A stretch of 64,000 bases of DNA. Source: Patescibacterium sp964540895. GTDB taxonomy: Bacteria > Patescibacteriota > Patescibacteriia > Patescibacteriales > Patescibacteriaceae. The stretch spans positions 1 to 64,000 of the forward strand of contig CAZIOP010000002.1 of the NCBI GenBank assembly GCA_964540895.1. The letters run 5' to 3'. The notes below the pieces were generated by a model. The model searched no databases and was not told the origin of the DNA. It saw nothing but the letters and a program-made list of their open reading frames with translations. The translations under genes were made by a program, and so were the position numbers. Below, in pieces: positions 33,019-41,576 of this stretch. Numbering within the stretch: the first letter of the stretch is position 1; each line of letters starts with the position of its first letter.

Positions 33019-34335
33019 TTAAGTAGGTTCCTCTTCAGTGGAAACCGCTTCGACATTAGCTTCACTTTCTGCTACATCTTCTGTTTCAGCCTCAACGATA
33101 GCAACAGGTTCTTCGGCAACCTCTCCGCCTTCTGCTGGGACCACCACTTCTTCTGTTTCTTCACTAGGAGTTACGCCAGTACCATCACCAGCAATATCAA
33201 TTTTCCAACCAGTTAAGTGGGCTGCTAAACGAACGTTCTGTCCGTCTTTACCAATTGCTAACGAAAGTTGATCATCTTTAACAGTTATATAAGCTTGACG
33301 TTCATCAGTTATTAATTTTACATCTTCAACCTTAGCTGGTGCTAGAGCGTTAGCAATATATACTTCTGCATCTTCATTAAATTCAATGATGTCAATTTTC
33401 TCCCCTCCTAATTCACGGATAATTGTTTGAATACGAGAACCACGTTGACCAACGCAAGAACCAATTGGATCAATGTTGTCGCTTTGTGCGGACACTGCAA
33501 CTTTAGAACGACTACCAGCTTCACGTGCTACACCTTTTATTTCAACTAAACCATTTGAAATTTCTGGGATTTCTAAAAAGAAAACTTTTTTCAGAATTTC
33601 TTCAGACGTACGTGACAACACAATCTCTGGTCCACGTGGCGTAATCTTTACTTCTTTAACATAAAATTTTAATCGTTCGCCAGAATTATATCGTTCACCA
33701 CGAATTTGTTCTTCAGCTGGAACTACACCTGTTGCTTTACCAAGATCAACTAACACTACACGACCTTCGCGTCGTTGCACAAAGCCAGTTATCACTTCAT
33801 GTTCCTTATCTTTGAATTCACCAAAGACCATGTCACGCTCTGCTTCACGTAAGCGTTGAATAATTACTTGCTTGGCAGTTTGAGCGGCCATACGTCCATA
33901 TTCATCATGAGTTTCTAATTCAGTTTTTATTTCATCACCAATCTTATGTTTCTTATCAATCTTTTTAGCATCAGAAATTTGAATCTCAGTTTTAGGATTA
34001 AAGCGGTGTTTTTCTTCTTCTATTTCACCTTCAGCTACTGGAGCAACTTCAACTTTTACATCTTCCTTTTTTCCTCTTGGTTTAACTTCAATTACCTCAT
34101 TAGCTTCCAGGGCGGCTAATTCTTCTTCCGGAACATCTTCAACCACAGTTTTAATATCAAAAACCTTCGAACCATTAGTTTCGGGATTATACTCGACCTT
34201 AATATTTTGATTTTTTTCGCCATAGTCCTTACGGTAGGCGGCGGCTAAAGCGGATTCGATGGTAGTTATTACGGCATCATATGACAACCCTTTTTCATCG
34301 CAAATCTGCTTAATCGCGTTAGTTATATCGCTCAT
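33019..34335 (-). CDS. nusA: Transcription termination/antitermination factor NusA
   Basis: 438 residues: N-terminal RNA polymerase-binding domain (ICDEKGLSYDAVITTIESALAAAYRK), an insert-like charged section (about 75-125), S1 domain (about 175-240, GFVQRREGRVVLVDLGKATGVVP), and KH domains (VKEVKITPRGPEIVLSRTS, DPIGSCVGQRGSRIQTI, SLAIGKDGQNVRLAA). The last ~70 residues are a Glu/Val-rich acidic tail. It controls pausing and termination. The gene has a terminator-like hairpin in its own leader (34352-34378), which suggests feedback control by NusA itself. Confidence 0.96.
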   Translation of the reverse strand: MSDITNAIKQICDEKGLSYDAVITTIESALAAAYRKDYGEKNQNIKVEYNPETNGSKVFDIKTVVEDVPEEELAALEANEVIEVKPRGKKEDVKVEVAPVAEGEIEEEKHRFNPKTEIQISDAKKIDKKHKIGDEIKTELETHDEYGRMAAQTAKQVIIQRLREAERDMVFGEFKDKEHEVITGFVQRREGRVVLVDLGKATGVVPAEEQIRGERYNSGERLKFYVKEVKITPRGPEIVLSRTSEEILKKVFFLEIPEISNGLVEIKGVAREAGSRSKVAVSAQSDNIDPIGSCVGQRGSRIQTIIRELGGEKIDIIEFNEDAEVYIANALAPAKVEDVKLITDERQAYITVKDDQLSLAIGKDGQNVRLAAHLTGWKIDIAGDGTGVTPSEETEEVVVPAEGGEVAEEPVAIVEAETEDVAESEANVEAVSTEEEPT

Positions 34336-34351
34336 AGGTTATTTTTGTAAT

Positions 34352-34417
34352 AAAAAAGCCAGTATTTTTAATACCAGCCTTACTACTATCTTAGCCCATA
34401 TACTTTATTTTTGTCAA
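34352..34417 (-). promoter_or_regulatory. nusA promoter and leader terminator-like hairpin
   Basis: Minus strand: TTGACA (34417-34412), 18 bases, TAAGAT (34393-34388). Almost immediately after the expected start site comes GCTGGTATT-AAA-AATACTGGC (34378-34358, 9 bp with two G-U pairs) followed by TTTTTT. The ATG at 34335 is 16 bases further on. On the plus strand the stem has two mismatches, so it is built for minus-strand RNA. Confidence 0.65.
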
Positions 34418-34565
34418 ATAAAACCCTAAAAATAGCTAAAATACTCCTATATTGACAAATAACCTATTAAATGATATAATTCCATATTGGTCAAAATCCG
34501 TCTTTCTTGGGTTTTTGGACCAAAGTCCTTTAAAAAACTATTATAAAACCTTAAAATATAAAAAA

Positions 34566-35195
34566 ATGAAAACAAAAACAAATCTACTAGGGATACTAAT
34601 TCCTATTGCTTTACTACTTATCTCTTCATTAATATCATCCGGTTGCGGTTCAGCCGACCCTTATTACGAAAATGTTAAACAATATGAAGCAGGTGAATGG
34701 AAGCCTGGCTGGTGGTACGACGGCATGAGTGACGATGAAGTAAAAAAACACATAGATGGTATGATCGATACCGAAGCTAGAAAAATGGCTCTTGAATTTT
34801 GCAAGAATAAGTATACTTTTGTTTCTGAAGAAAAAAATGAACCGACAGCTTTACCTCTTGGCACCGTTGCCGTTTCTAATGAAATAGGAAAAACTATCAA
34901 AGCAGGGGCTGACTGGATTGGGCCAAATGATCTGGAAAAATTAACAGCTTCAGAAAAAAAAAAATTAGAGAATGATCAAAAGTCAGGTTTACTTGACTAT
35001 AACTGGACGGTCGGTAAAAAATCTGTAATTTACCCTCAACTCATGCCGGGAAGATACTACACCTGGTATAAATGGAATGGTCAAAAAAAATACACCTTAA
35101 ATGAAAAAAAAGAAAAAGAAATACTAATAATTGGTCTTCAACCATCTTGGTTCATTGACCAATATGTATCAGGAGTAATTCTGATTCAGCGGTAA
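34566..35195 (+). CDS. Lipoprotein of unknown function
   Basis: 209 residues from ATG 34566. The signal peptide MKTKTNLLGILIPIALLL ends in the lipobox ISSGC, so Cys about residue 25 should be lipidated, consistent with lspA being present in the window. The mature part is rich in Trp, Tyr and Lys (EWKPGWWYDGMSDDEVKKHIDGM) without a recognised domain. The open frame extends upstream to 34452, but those 38 residues lack signal-peptide character. It is followed by a bidirectional terminator. Confidence 0.75.
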   Translation: MKTKTNLLGILIPIALLLISSLISSGCGSADPYYENVKQYEAGEWKPGWWYDGMSDDEVKKHIDGMIDTEARKMALEFCKNKYTFVSEEKNEPTALPLGTVAVSNEIGKTIKAGADWIGPNDLEKLTASEKKKLENDQKSGLLDYNWTVGKKSVIYPQLMPGRYYTWYKWNGQKKYTLNEKKEKEILIIGLQPSWFIDQYVSGVILIQR

Positions 35196-35225
35196 GGTAA
35201 ATAAAATATTTATCTACTATTATTA

Positions 35226-35257
35226 AAAAACCCTCTCAAAATATTGCGAGGGTTTTT
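35226..35257. terminator. Bidirectional terminator between convergent genes
   Basis: AAAAACCCTC (35226-35235), 12-base loop, GAGGGTTTTT (35248-35257). It serves both the lipoprotein gene (+) and the pilin-like cluster (-). Confidence 0.9.
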
Positions 35258-35280
35258 CTTTTAGAGAAAATAAAGTGATA

Positions 35281-35679
35281 TTAACCACTTGCTCCAGGTA
35301 AATTTTCAAAGACAAAATAAGTAATAGCATAAGCGGCCACGATTATTAGTAGTCCAATAACAGCGCTACGAATAGTTGAGGTGGCTTTTTTTATTTTCTC
35401 TTCATCACCTGATGCCGTCATCCAATTGTAACCAGCAATTAAAATTAATATAATAAAAATGATTCCAAGTAATCCTAAAAATCCTTTAATCACCATGGCC
35501 ACTGCTTCACCAAGAGTAACATTGGCGTCAAAGCCAGCTGTATCTTGAACAAAACCAGTGTTCTCATTCATTTTCTCAATTACACTTTCATCTAAAAAAG
35601 CAGCTTGGGTAGTAGTTGCAAATAGTAAAATCAGCAAAAAACTAATTGCTCCTAAATATTTTTTTATTGCATTTTTCAT
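35281..35679 (-). CDS. T4SS-pilin-family two-helix membrane protein 6
   Basis: 132 residues from ATG 35679 (MKNAIKKYLGAISFLL); upstream in-frame codons lack signal character. Signal peptide, short exposed segment, then two transmembrane helices around the family signature GYNWMTASGDEEKIKKATSTIRS...AVIGLLIIVAAYAITYFV. This matches the Patescibacteria T4SS_pilin (VirB2/TrbC-like) family. It is the last of six tandem paralogues and may be a pilus subunit or a membrane-complex component. Confidence 0.82.
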   Translation of the reverse strand: MKNAIKKYLGAISFLLILLFATTTQAAFLDESVIEKMNENTGFVQDTAGFDANVTLGEAVAMVIKGFLGLLGIIFIILILIAGYNWMTASGDEEKIKKATSTIRSAVIGLLIIVAAYAITYFVFENLPGASG

Positions 35680-35689
35680 ATTTCTAAAT

Positions 35690-36100
35690 TTAACCAATTG
35701 TAGGTTCACCAATCAGAATATTGCTAATAAACATCCAAATGGCATAGGAAGCAACAATAATTAATAGGCCAATAATTGCTTCTCTGATAGTTTTATTAGA
35801 TTTTGTGATTTTTTCTTCATCACCAGCCGCTGTCATTCGATTATAACCAGCAATTAAGATAAGGATAATAAATATTACTCCAAGTAAACTCAAGCCTATA
35901 CTAATACCAGCTCCAACTACTTCTAAAACAGTTGATTGATCAGTAGTGTCATCAAAACCCGCCGCTCCGCCGACAATCTGAAGTTTATCAAGCATCGGTG
36001 AAGAAGAAGGGGTAACCGTACCAGTTTGTGCAAATACTATAACTGGCACCAATACTATGGCTAATGTCCAGAAACTAAGTACTACTAATATTTTCTTCAT
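35690..36100 (-). CDS. T4SS-pilin-family two-helix membrane protein 5
   Basis: 136 residues from ATG 36100 (MKKILVVLSFWTLAIVLVP). Signal peptide to about residue 24, a Ser/Thr-rich exposed stretch, helix 1 (SIGLSLLGVIFIILILIAGY), the signature NRMTAAGDEEKITKSNKTI and helix 2 (EAIIGLLIIVASYAIWMFI). It has Arg instead of Trp in the WMTA position, unlike its neighbours. Its stop is 10 bases before the start of the next paralogue. Confidence 0.82.
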   Translation of the reverse strand: MKKILVVLSFWTLAIVLVPVIVFAQTGTVTPSSSPMLDKLQIVGGAAGFDDTTDQSTVLEVVGAGISIGLSLLGVIFIILILIAGYNRMTAAGDEEKITKSNKTIREAIIGLLIIVASYAIWMFISNILIGEPTIG

Positions 36101-36111
36101 ATGTTTCTTAA

Positions 36112-36531
36112 TTATAATCCCGTTCCCCACAAATTCTCAATAATAAAGACACTTAAGGCATAGGAAGCAATAACAATTACCAAACCAATAATCGCTGCTC
36201 GAATAGTGCTGCGAGATTTAGCAATCTGTTCTTCGTCACCCCCAGCTGTCATCCAATTAAAGCCAGCATAAATCATGAGAATTAAAAATACTACACCAAG
36301 CAGAGAAAGAACTATACCAATAATATCACCTATTCTTTGTTCCAAAGGAACATCGTTTTGAGGATCATATGGTGCGGCTACATTATCTAGCTGATCACCA
36401 AATCCAAAAGGATCTGTGCCGTCTGAGTTTGGGTTAATAGGCGGGGTTATTGGTTGTGCCAAGGATATACCTGGCAACAATACTGATAATACTAAAGCAA
36501 ATGTAATAAATAAAGTTGTATATTTTTTCAT
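36112..36531 (-). CDS. T4SS-pilin-family two-helix membrane protein 4
   Basis: 139 residues from ATG 36531 (MKKYTTLFITFALVLSVLLPG). The frame continues upstream to 36618, but that part lies inside the next gene. The longest exposed segment of the cluster (QPITPPINPNSDGTDPFG and more) comes before helix 1, the signature GFNWMTAGGDEEQIAKSRSTI and helix 2 (AAIIGLVIVIASYALSVFI). It belongs to the same family and operon as its neighbours. Confidence 0.82.
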   Translation of the reverse strand: MKKYTTLFITFALVLSVLLPGISLAQPITPPINPNSDGTDPFGFGDQLDNVAAPYDPQNDVPLEQRIGDIIGIVLSLLGVVFLILMIYAGFNWMTAGGDEEQIAKSRSTIRAAIIGLVIVIASYALSVFIIENLWGTGL

Positions 36532-36538
36532 ATTATTG

Positions 36539-36901
36539 TTAGGCTCCAAAGGTTTCACCAAAAAATGTTGTAATAGCATAGGCTGACATGACAATGACCA
36601 AACCAATAATCGCAGCAACTACAGTTTTTTTAGCCTTACCGATATTTTCTTGATTACCACCGGCTGTCATCCAGGTAAAACCGCCGTAAATCATTAAGAC
36701 TAAGAATATCACACCTACGAAAGATAGTACCCATTGGACTATTTGTGTGGTTACAATACTTGGATCTTTAACAGCCCGATTAATATTAGCTGCCTTGGCT
36801 GTGTCTTCAAGACCCGGTAGTTCAACTGCGTGTACTGAAATTGTAAAGAGTGAAAAAAATAACAAGCTGAGAAAACTAACAAAAAATAAACGGAGTTTCA
36901 T
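36539..36901 (-). CDS. T4SS-pilin-family two-helix membrane protein 3
   Basis: 120 residues: signal peptide MKLRLFFVSFLSLLFFSLF, exposed segment ELPGLEDTAKAANINRAVK, helix 1 (VQWVLSFVGVIFLVLMIYGGF), signature TWMTAGGNQENIGKAKKTV and helix 2 (VAAIIGLVIVMSAYAITTFFG). Third gene of the tandem array. It has Gln-Glu-Asn where others have Glu-Glu-Lys, a small change in the cytoplasmic loop. Confidence 0.84.
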   Translation of the reverse strand: MKLRLFFVSFLSLLFFSLFTISVHAVELPGLEDTAKAANINRAVKDPSIVTTQIVQWVLSFVGVIFLVLMIYGGFTWMTAGGNQENIGKAKKTVVAAIIGLVIVMSAYAITTFFGETFGA

Positions 36902-36913
36902 ATTGAAAGTCTA

Positions 36914-37288
36914 TTACTGAAGACTAGACCCTATGAACTTAGTTATAGCATAGGCTGAAAGAACAATAACCAAACCAATAATTGCTGTTTTCAAAATACT
37001 TTGTGCTTTCTTTATGCTTTCTTCGTTGCCAGCCGCTGTCATCCAAGTTAAACCAGCCCACACAACTAAAATAAAAAAGATAGTTCCGGTAAACCCCAGA
37101 ACCACCGCAATAATTTTTCCAATTAACTGTGGAGCGTTCAAACTAGTACTACTCAAACCAGCTGTACTTGCAGAGCTGCTTAATCCACTAAGCGCATCAT
37201 CAACTCCACTAGCTTTAAGTATAACTAATGATGGCAAAAGGCCGAGTATACTACTGAACAATCCGTAACCCAATAAACGAAGTTTCAT
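36914..37288 (-). CDS. T4SS-pilin-family two-helix membrane protein 2
   Basis: 124 residues from ATG 37288 (MKLRLLGYGLFSSILGLLPS); the upstream in-frame extension to 37363 is Arg-rich and not signal-like. The exposed segment is Ser/Ala/Leu-rich (GLSSSASTAGLSSTSLN), followed by helix 1 (IIAVVLGFTGTIFFILVVWAG), signature LTWMTAAGNEESIKKAQSIL and helix 2 (TAIIGLVIVLSAYAITKFIG). Second gene of the array. Confidence 0.82.
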   Translation of the reverse strand: MKLRLLGYGLFSSILGLLPSLVILKASGVDDALSGLSSSASTAGLSSTSLNAPQLIGKIIAVVLGFTGTIFFILVVWAGLTWMTAAGNEESIKKAQSILKTAIIGLVIVLSAYAITKFIGSSLQ

Positions 37289-37368
37289 ACGTTTCCGTAA
37301 AGCCAAATTAATTTTAGCTTCGCGGAAACGGGCCCGATAGATATCAGGCCCATAACTAGACACCTCAA

Positions 37369-37767
37369 TTATGAAGTAGCCTGGAAAATACTGTTGATTA
37401 CAAATGTAGAAATACCGAAGGCAGCTAAGATAATAATTAAACCGACAATACCCTGAATAATTAATTTTCTAGCTTCACCAACTTTTTCTTCGTTACCACC
37501 AGCTGTCATCCACTTGAAGCCTCCTAGTAAGATAATCACTACTGCGATAAGACCTAGGAAACCGAGAAGGATACGAACAATATTAGCGGCGATTTCTCGT
37601 GGGTCGTTATCTCCTAAACCAAGTTGGTTTTGAAATTGAGCTTGGTTAAGGTTACCTCCCCACAAAATGTTTGGATCACCTTGTGCGTGGGCGACAGGAG
37701 TCAAGCCCTGGGATACTAACAACAAACCAAAAATGGCGATTGCGAACCCTGCTATTGTTTTTCTCAT
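37369..37767 (-). CDS. T4SS-pilin-family two-helix membrane protein 1
   Basis: 132 residues: signal peptide MRKTIAGFAIAIFGLLLVSQ ending near VAHAQ, an Asn/Gln-rich exposed segment (NLNQAQFQNQLGLGDNDP), helix 1 (ILLGFLGLIAVVIILLGGF), signature KWMTAGGNEEKVGEARKLI and helix 2 (QGIVGLIIILAAFGISTFVI). It is first in the array, with a strong GAGGGGGTGA ribosome site, so probably the most translated member. A palindrome lies upstream. Confidence 0.84.
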   Translation of the reverse strand: MRKTIAGFAIAIFGLLLVSQGLTPVAHAQGDPNILWGGNLNQAQFQNQLGLGDNDPREIAANIVRILLGFLGLIAVVIILLGGFKWMTAGGNEEKVGEARKLIIQGIVGLIIILAAFGISTFVINSIFQATS

Positions 37768-37796
37768 AATGTCACCCCCTCTCTATAGTAATTTAT

Positions 37797-37815
37797 CTTT
37801 ATAAGTATTATAAAG
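37797..37815. promoter_or_regulatory. Palindrome upstream of the pilin-like cluster
   Basis: Perfect CTTTATAA-GTA-TTATAAAG, 30 bases before the first pilin-like gene and about 80 before the divergent glycosyltransferase gene. It contains -10-like sequence on both strands. It could be an operator controlling both directions. Confidence 0.45.
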
Positions 37816-37898
37816 ATGTTATTAACATGGTACCATAAGTAATAAATAAAATAAAATAGGCAAGCGAAAATTTGTCAATGGTTATTCTCCTTTTCAAT

Positions 37899-39434
37899 AT
37901 GAAAAAAATTATCTTACCACTTTTTTATATATTTTTCTTCTCGATGTTACTGTATAACTCTTTTACCTACCTTGATCCAGATTTTGGCTGGCATCTTCGG
38001 TTTGGTGAGATTATTTGGCAAACTAAAAGTGTTCCCCATGACCAAATTTTTATGTGGCCACTTGAGGGTAAGACATGGGTAGACCATGAATGGTTATCAA
38101 ATCTAGTAATGTACACTCTCTGGTCTCTAGGTGGTTATCTTGCTGTTAGTTTTTTCTTTGCCTTACTGCCACTAGCTACTTTTTTTGTAATAAATTTTTA
38201 TCTTTTTAAAAATTTTATAAAACGCACTGAAGCACAAATCGTGTTAGCCGTAATTGAAGTGGTTGCTTTCTTTGGCATGAAGCCGCATCTTGGTGTTCGT
38301 GTCCAAGAAGTTACTGTCTTAGCCTTGTCACTATTATTAATTACCTTGCATAAAAATTTACTCGATCGATCTTCCATCCCTCCATGGTGGCTCCCTGTTC
38401 TTTTTTATGTTTGGGCATGTAGCCACGCAGGTTTTCTTATTGGGCTTTTTATTCTTTGCCTATGGGTAGTAACAGAAGCAATATTATTTTTCTTTCCTAG
38501 AATTTTTAAAGAAACCAAGCGCCTCACTAAAGAGAATCTTATTCAGTGGACAATTATTTCGGGCTTAAGTTTTATTTCAACACTATTAACTCCATACGGA
38601 TTTCATTTATATTCCTTTTTAAGTGAATATCGAGACAACTTTTATCTCTCTCGTATTCAAGAATGGTTACCACCATATGCCTTTCCTATTAAGTACACTC
38701 AAATAGGCTTGATACTCTTGGTAATTAGCTCAAGTGCAACCATCTTTGGTGTTCTTAAAAAGAAAATTCCTATTTTCTATTACTTAGCTACCTTGCTGTT
38801 TATTATCTTATCTTTGAAGTCTATTCGTCATTTCCCATTATTAATGGTGACCTGGATTATATTAATCATACCTTATTTCCTACCTGAAATTACGTCACGA
38901 CTAACAATTCCAGTTAGAAAAATCTCTACGATCTTATTAATAGTGTGTCTTGGCTTTATAACGATTTATTTTTTTAATCAAACTTATTTTACTAATTCAC
39001 CCCTTATTAGCTATTGCAAAGATTACCCTTGTGGTGCAACTGTCTTTCTTTTAAAACACCCTGAGTATAATAAAAAAATATTTAACTCATATAACTTTGG
39101 TGGCTACTTAATTGGCGCTGCTCCAGAACTACGTCTTTTTATTGATGGTCGACTACCTCAGTATCCCTATAATGACAAATCTATGTTAGCGGAATACTAT
39201 GAGTTCAATAAACCTGACTTCACTAGACAAAAATTAGATGAGCATCAGATTACGACTGTCTTTGACAATAAACCTCGCCCTCTTAAAAAAGTTAATTGGT
39301 TTGAAAAATACTTTCTTGGCTATAAAAATTTCGACTATCCAAAGTTTAATCCGGTGACAAATTATGTCTCTGTAAGTCCAAATTGGCAAAAAGTATACGA
39401 GGATGACCTCAGCCTCATTTATGTCAGAAAATAA
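37899..39434 (+). CDS. GT-C-like polytopic membrane protein
   Basis: 511 residues from ATG 37899 (MKKIILPLFYIFFFSMLLY). About eleven transmembrane helices. The first exposed loop has DPDFGWHLRFGEIIW and VDHEWLSN, acidic motifs typical of GT-C glycosyltransferases that use polyprenyl-phosphate sugars. A soluble C-terminal domain follows (about 385-511, with YPCGATVFLL). The lone Cys pair (YCKDYPCG) may form a disulfide outside. It overlaps the next GT-C-like gene and is followed by a GT2 enzyme, suggesting a surface-glycosylation operon. The exact donor and acceptor are unknown. Confidence 0.65.
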   Translation: MKKIILPLFYIFFFSMLLYNSFTYLDPDFGWHLRFGEIIWQTKSVPHDQIFMWPLEGKTWVDHEWLSNLVMYTLWSLGGYLAVSFFFALLPLATFFVINFYLFKNFIKRTEAQIVLAVIEVVAFFGMKPHLGVRVQEVTVLALSLLLITLHKNLLDRSSIPPWWLPVLFYVWACSHAGFLIGLFILCLWVVTEAILFFFPRIFKETKRLTKENLIQWTIISGLSFISTLLTPYGFHLYSFLSEYRDNFYLSRIQEWLPPYAFPIKYTQIGLILLVISSSATIFGVLKKKIPIFYYLATLLFIILSLKSIRHFPLLMVTWIILIIPYFLPEITSRLTIPVRKISTILLIVCLGFITIYFFNQTYFTNSPLISYCKDYPCGATVFLLKHPEYNKKIFNSYNFGGYLIGAAPELRLFIDGRLPQYPYNDKSMLAEYYEFNKPDFTRQKLDEHQITTVFDNKPRPLKKVNWFEKYFLGYKNFDYPKFNPVTNYVSVSPNWQKVYEDDLSLIYVRK

Positions 39435-40803
39435 ATTTTTTTCTTTTTTAAAAAAATATTGGTGGTGGCTATTGCTCACGGCAACTTTAATTATTTTACA
39501 CGGCTCTCATACTTTTAATAGTGACGAAGGAATAATATTAAACGGTGCTTGGAATATCTTACAAGGAAAAGTACTATACAAAGATTTCTTTGAAATGTAT
39601 TCTCCTGGTTCTTTCTATCTTTTGGCTGGTTGGTGGAAGGTCTTTTCACCTACTTTTTTTTGGGCAAAGACATTATCTCTTTTAATTGTTTTACTAGGTT
39701 CACTAGGAATTTATCAAATCACTAGACAATTACATATAAAAAAATGGTCATGGCTTCCACCATTACTATTTATTCTTCTAACAAGCTTTACTCAAACAAT
39801 TAATCATAATCTTTTTTCTCTTGTTTGTTTAATATGGGTGGTTGTTTTATTTTTTTACTCCATGCAAAACGATTATAATCCAAGAAAACTTTTTTATATT
39901 GGTTTACTCTCCGGACTTACAGCTATTTTTTTACAACACAGAGGCGCTGTTATTATTTTTACGATTATAATGATGAGTATCATATTAATACTTAAAAAAA
40001 ATATTACACTAAAATTAGTTGCGTATTTTGGAATAGGCGTGATTACTCCCTGTTTATTTTTATGTATCTTCTGGTCTCCTTCTTTGTTGTTCTCTAACCT
40101 TATTATTTTCCCTTTTTTTAACTACACACATGTTAACATGGTGCCTTTAAATCTGTGGTGGGCTATTGGCTTATGTGAGGGGCTATTGTTCTTTATTACT
40201 TTTTTTTATTACAAAAATGATTTTAATAAAAATGTTCTTATTTTTTTAGGAATTATTCAAGCTACACTTTGGTTATCAGTTATTCAGCGAGCTGATATAG
40301 ATCATCTTAGTCAAACACTATTCCCCGTAACTCTATGGACAGCATTATTATTTGAAAAAAATATTAATAAACCTATTGAGCGAATAAGTATAACCTCTCT
40401 TATTATTATGCTTACCTTGATTTCAACTTACTTCCTTAGAACGAAACCTTTGTTTGGGGTTGGTGAAAAAAATATTATCGAACCATTACAAAAAAATATT
40501 AGTCTCTATTGTCCGGGCCCTTCTTTTTATAGCGGTCCTTTTGCTCCAAGTCTTTATTTTGAATTTAAAAAAAATAATATCTCGCCTTATTCTTTTTTGG
40601 TCACTGGTCTTAGCACTGAAGAACAATTTTCTGAAACAGCCCACTTACTAGAATCATCTCCGCCGTCTTGTGTTTTTTTAAACTATGACTTAGTTCGTAA
40701 ATTTGGCTATACTAAAGATAACCCAGTTGATTTCTTTTTAGCAGAGCACTACTATTTATGGCAAAAAACTGGTAATGATCAAGGACTTTATCGTCTGAAA
40801 TAA
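39421..40803 (+). CDS. GT39-like (GT-C) glycosyltransferase, membrane protein
   Basis: 460 residues from ATG 39421; an in-frame ATG at 39403 is also possible. About ten transmembrane helices. HTFNSDEGIILNGAWNILQG, then KDFFEMYSPGSFYLLAGWW (about 32-75), is the DE catalytic-loop and YxPG pattern of the PMT/ArnT (GT39/PF13231) family. It would transfer a sugar from a lipid-phosphate donor on the outer face of the membrane. It overlaps the previous gene by 14 bases and is 2 bases before the GT2 gene, which could make the lipid-linked donor. Confidence 0.75.
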   Translation: MSENKFFSFLKKYWWWLLLTATLIILHGSHTFNSDEGIILNGAWNILQGKVLYKDFFEMYSPGSFYLLAGWWKVFSPTFFWAKTLSLLIVLLGSLGIYQITRQLHIKKWSWLPPLLFILLTSFTQTINHNLFSLVCLIWVVVLFFYSMQNDYNPRKLFYIGLLSGLTAIFLQHRGAVIIFTIIMMSIILILKKNITLKLVAYFGIGVITPCLFLCIFWSPSLLFSNLIIFPFFNYTHVNMVPLNLWWAIGLCEGLLFFITFFYYKNDFNKNVLIFLGIIQATLWLSVIQRADIDHLSQTLFPVTLWTALLFEKNINKPIERISITSLIIMLTLISTYFLRTKPLFGVGEKNIIEPLQKNISLYCPGPSFYSGPFAPSLYFEFKKNNISPYSFLVTGLSTEEQFSETAHLLESSPPSCVFLNYDLVRKFGYTKDNPVDFFLAEHYYLWQKTGNDQGLYRLK

Positions 40804-40805
40804 CT

Positions 40806-41528
40806 ATGTTGATTGACATTTGTCTACCAATTCGTAACGAAGAACTAATATTAGAAAAAAATACACTTCGGCTGTATAATTTTTGCTTAGAGCAGAATTT
40901 TCCTTTTGATTGGCAAATAATCATTATTAATAATGGCTCCACTGACCATTCACTTGAAATTGGTAACAATCTCGCCTCTAACTATCAAAAAATCTTAGTT
41001 AAAGACGTGACTATACCTGGACGTGGCAATGCACTTAAAAAAGTCTGGCTAGAAAGCCGAGCTGATATTGTTTCGTATATGGATAGTGATTTAGCTGTCG
41101 ATTTAGTGGCATTTCCAAAGCTTTTAAGAGCGATTATTACCAATGAGGCTGATTTATCCATTGGTTGTCGTCTTCACCCTGAGTCTATAGTAAAACGCTC
41201 AGTTGGGCGTGAGATTGTTTCTCGTTCTTTTAATCTTTTAGCCCGGAAGCTTCTTAAACATCCTCATCATGACCTTCAATGTGGATTTAAAGCTATCCGC
41301 CAATCAGCCTTTATTAACCTAGCACCTTACATTACTAAAAGTGGTTGGTTTTTTGATACAGAGCTTGTAAGTTGGGCGAGTCATAAAAAATTTATTGTAG
41401 TGGAAATTCCTGTTAATTGGGAAGAAACTCGTTTCTATGATCGCAAAAGCAAGGTTAAACTTATAAAAGATTCTTTTGATTTTATCAAAGATCTTTACAG
41501 CCTACGTCAAAAATTAAAAAGACAGTAA
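40806..41528 (+). CDS. GT2 glycosyltransferase, polyprenyl-phosphate sugar synthase type
   Basis: 240 residues. GT-A fold motifs: LIDICLPIRNEELILEKN (about 2-19), IIINNGSTDHSLEIGNN, a GRGNALKKVWLESRADIVSYMDSDLAVDL segment with the metal-binding DSD (about 95-97), and LQCGFKAIRQSAF and FFDTELVSWA downstream. This matches dolichyl/undecaprenyl-phosphate mannose or glucose synthases. The enzyme acts at the cytoplasmic face and could supply the two GT-C-like proteins just upstream. Confidence 0.85.
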   Translation: MLIDICLPIRNEELILEKNTLRLYNFCLEQNFPFDWQIIIINNGSTDHSLEIGNNLASNYQKILVKDVTIPGRGNALKKVWLESRADIVSYMDSDLAVDLVAFPKLLRAIITNEADLSIGCRLHPESIVKRSVGREIVSRSFNLLARKLLKHPHHDLQCGFKAIRQSAFINLAPYITKSGWFFDTELVSWASHKKFIVVEIPVNWEETRFYDRKSKVKLIKDSFDFIKDLYSLRQKLKRQ

Positions 41529-41576
41529 AAGCTAGGTACTATAGCCTACTGGAAGCTATGCTATACTGAGCTATAT

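Noticed and set aside
34452..34565. N-terminal extension of the lipoprotein
   Set aside because: The 38 extra residues would put the lipobox in the interior; the ATG at 34566 begins a normal lipoprotein signal.
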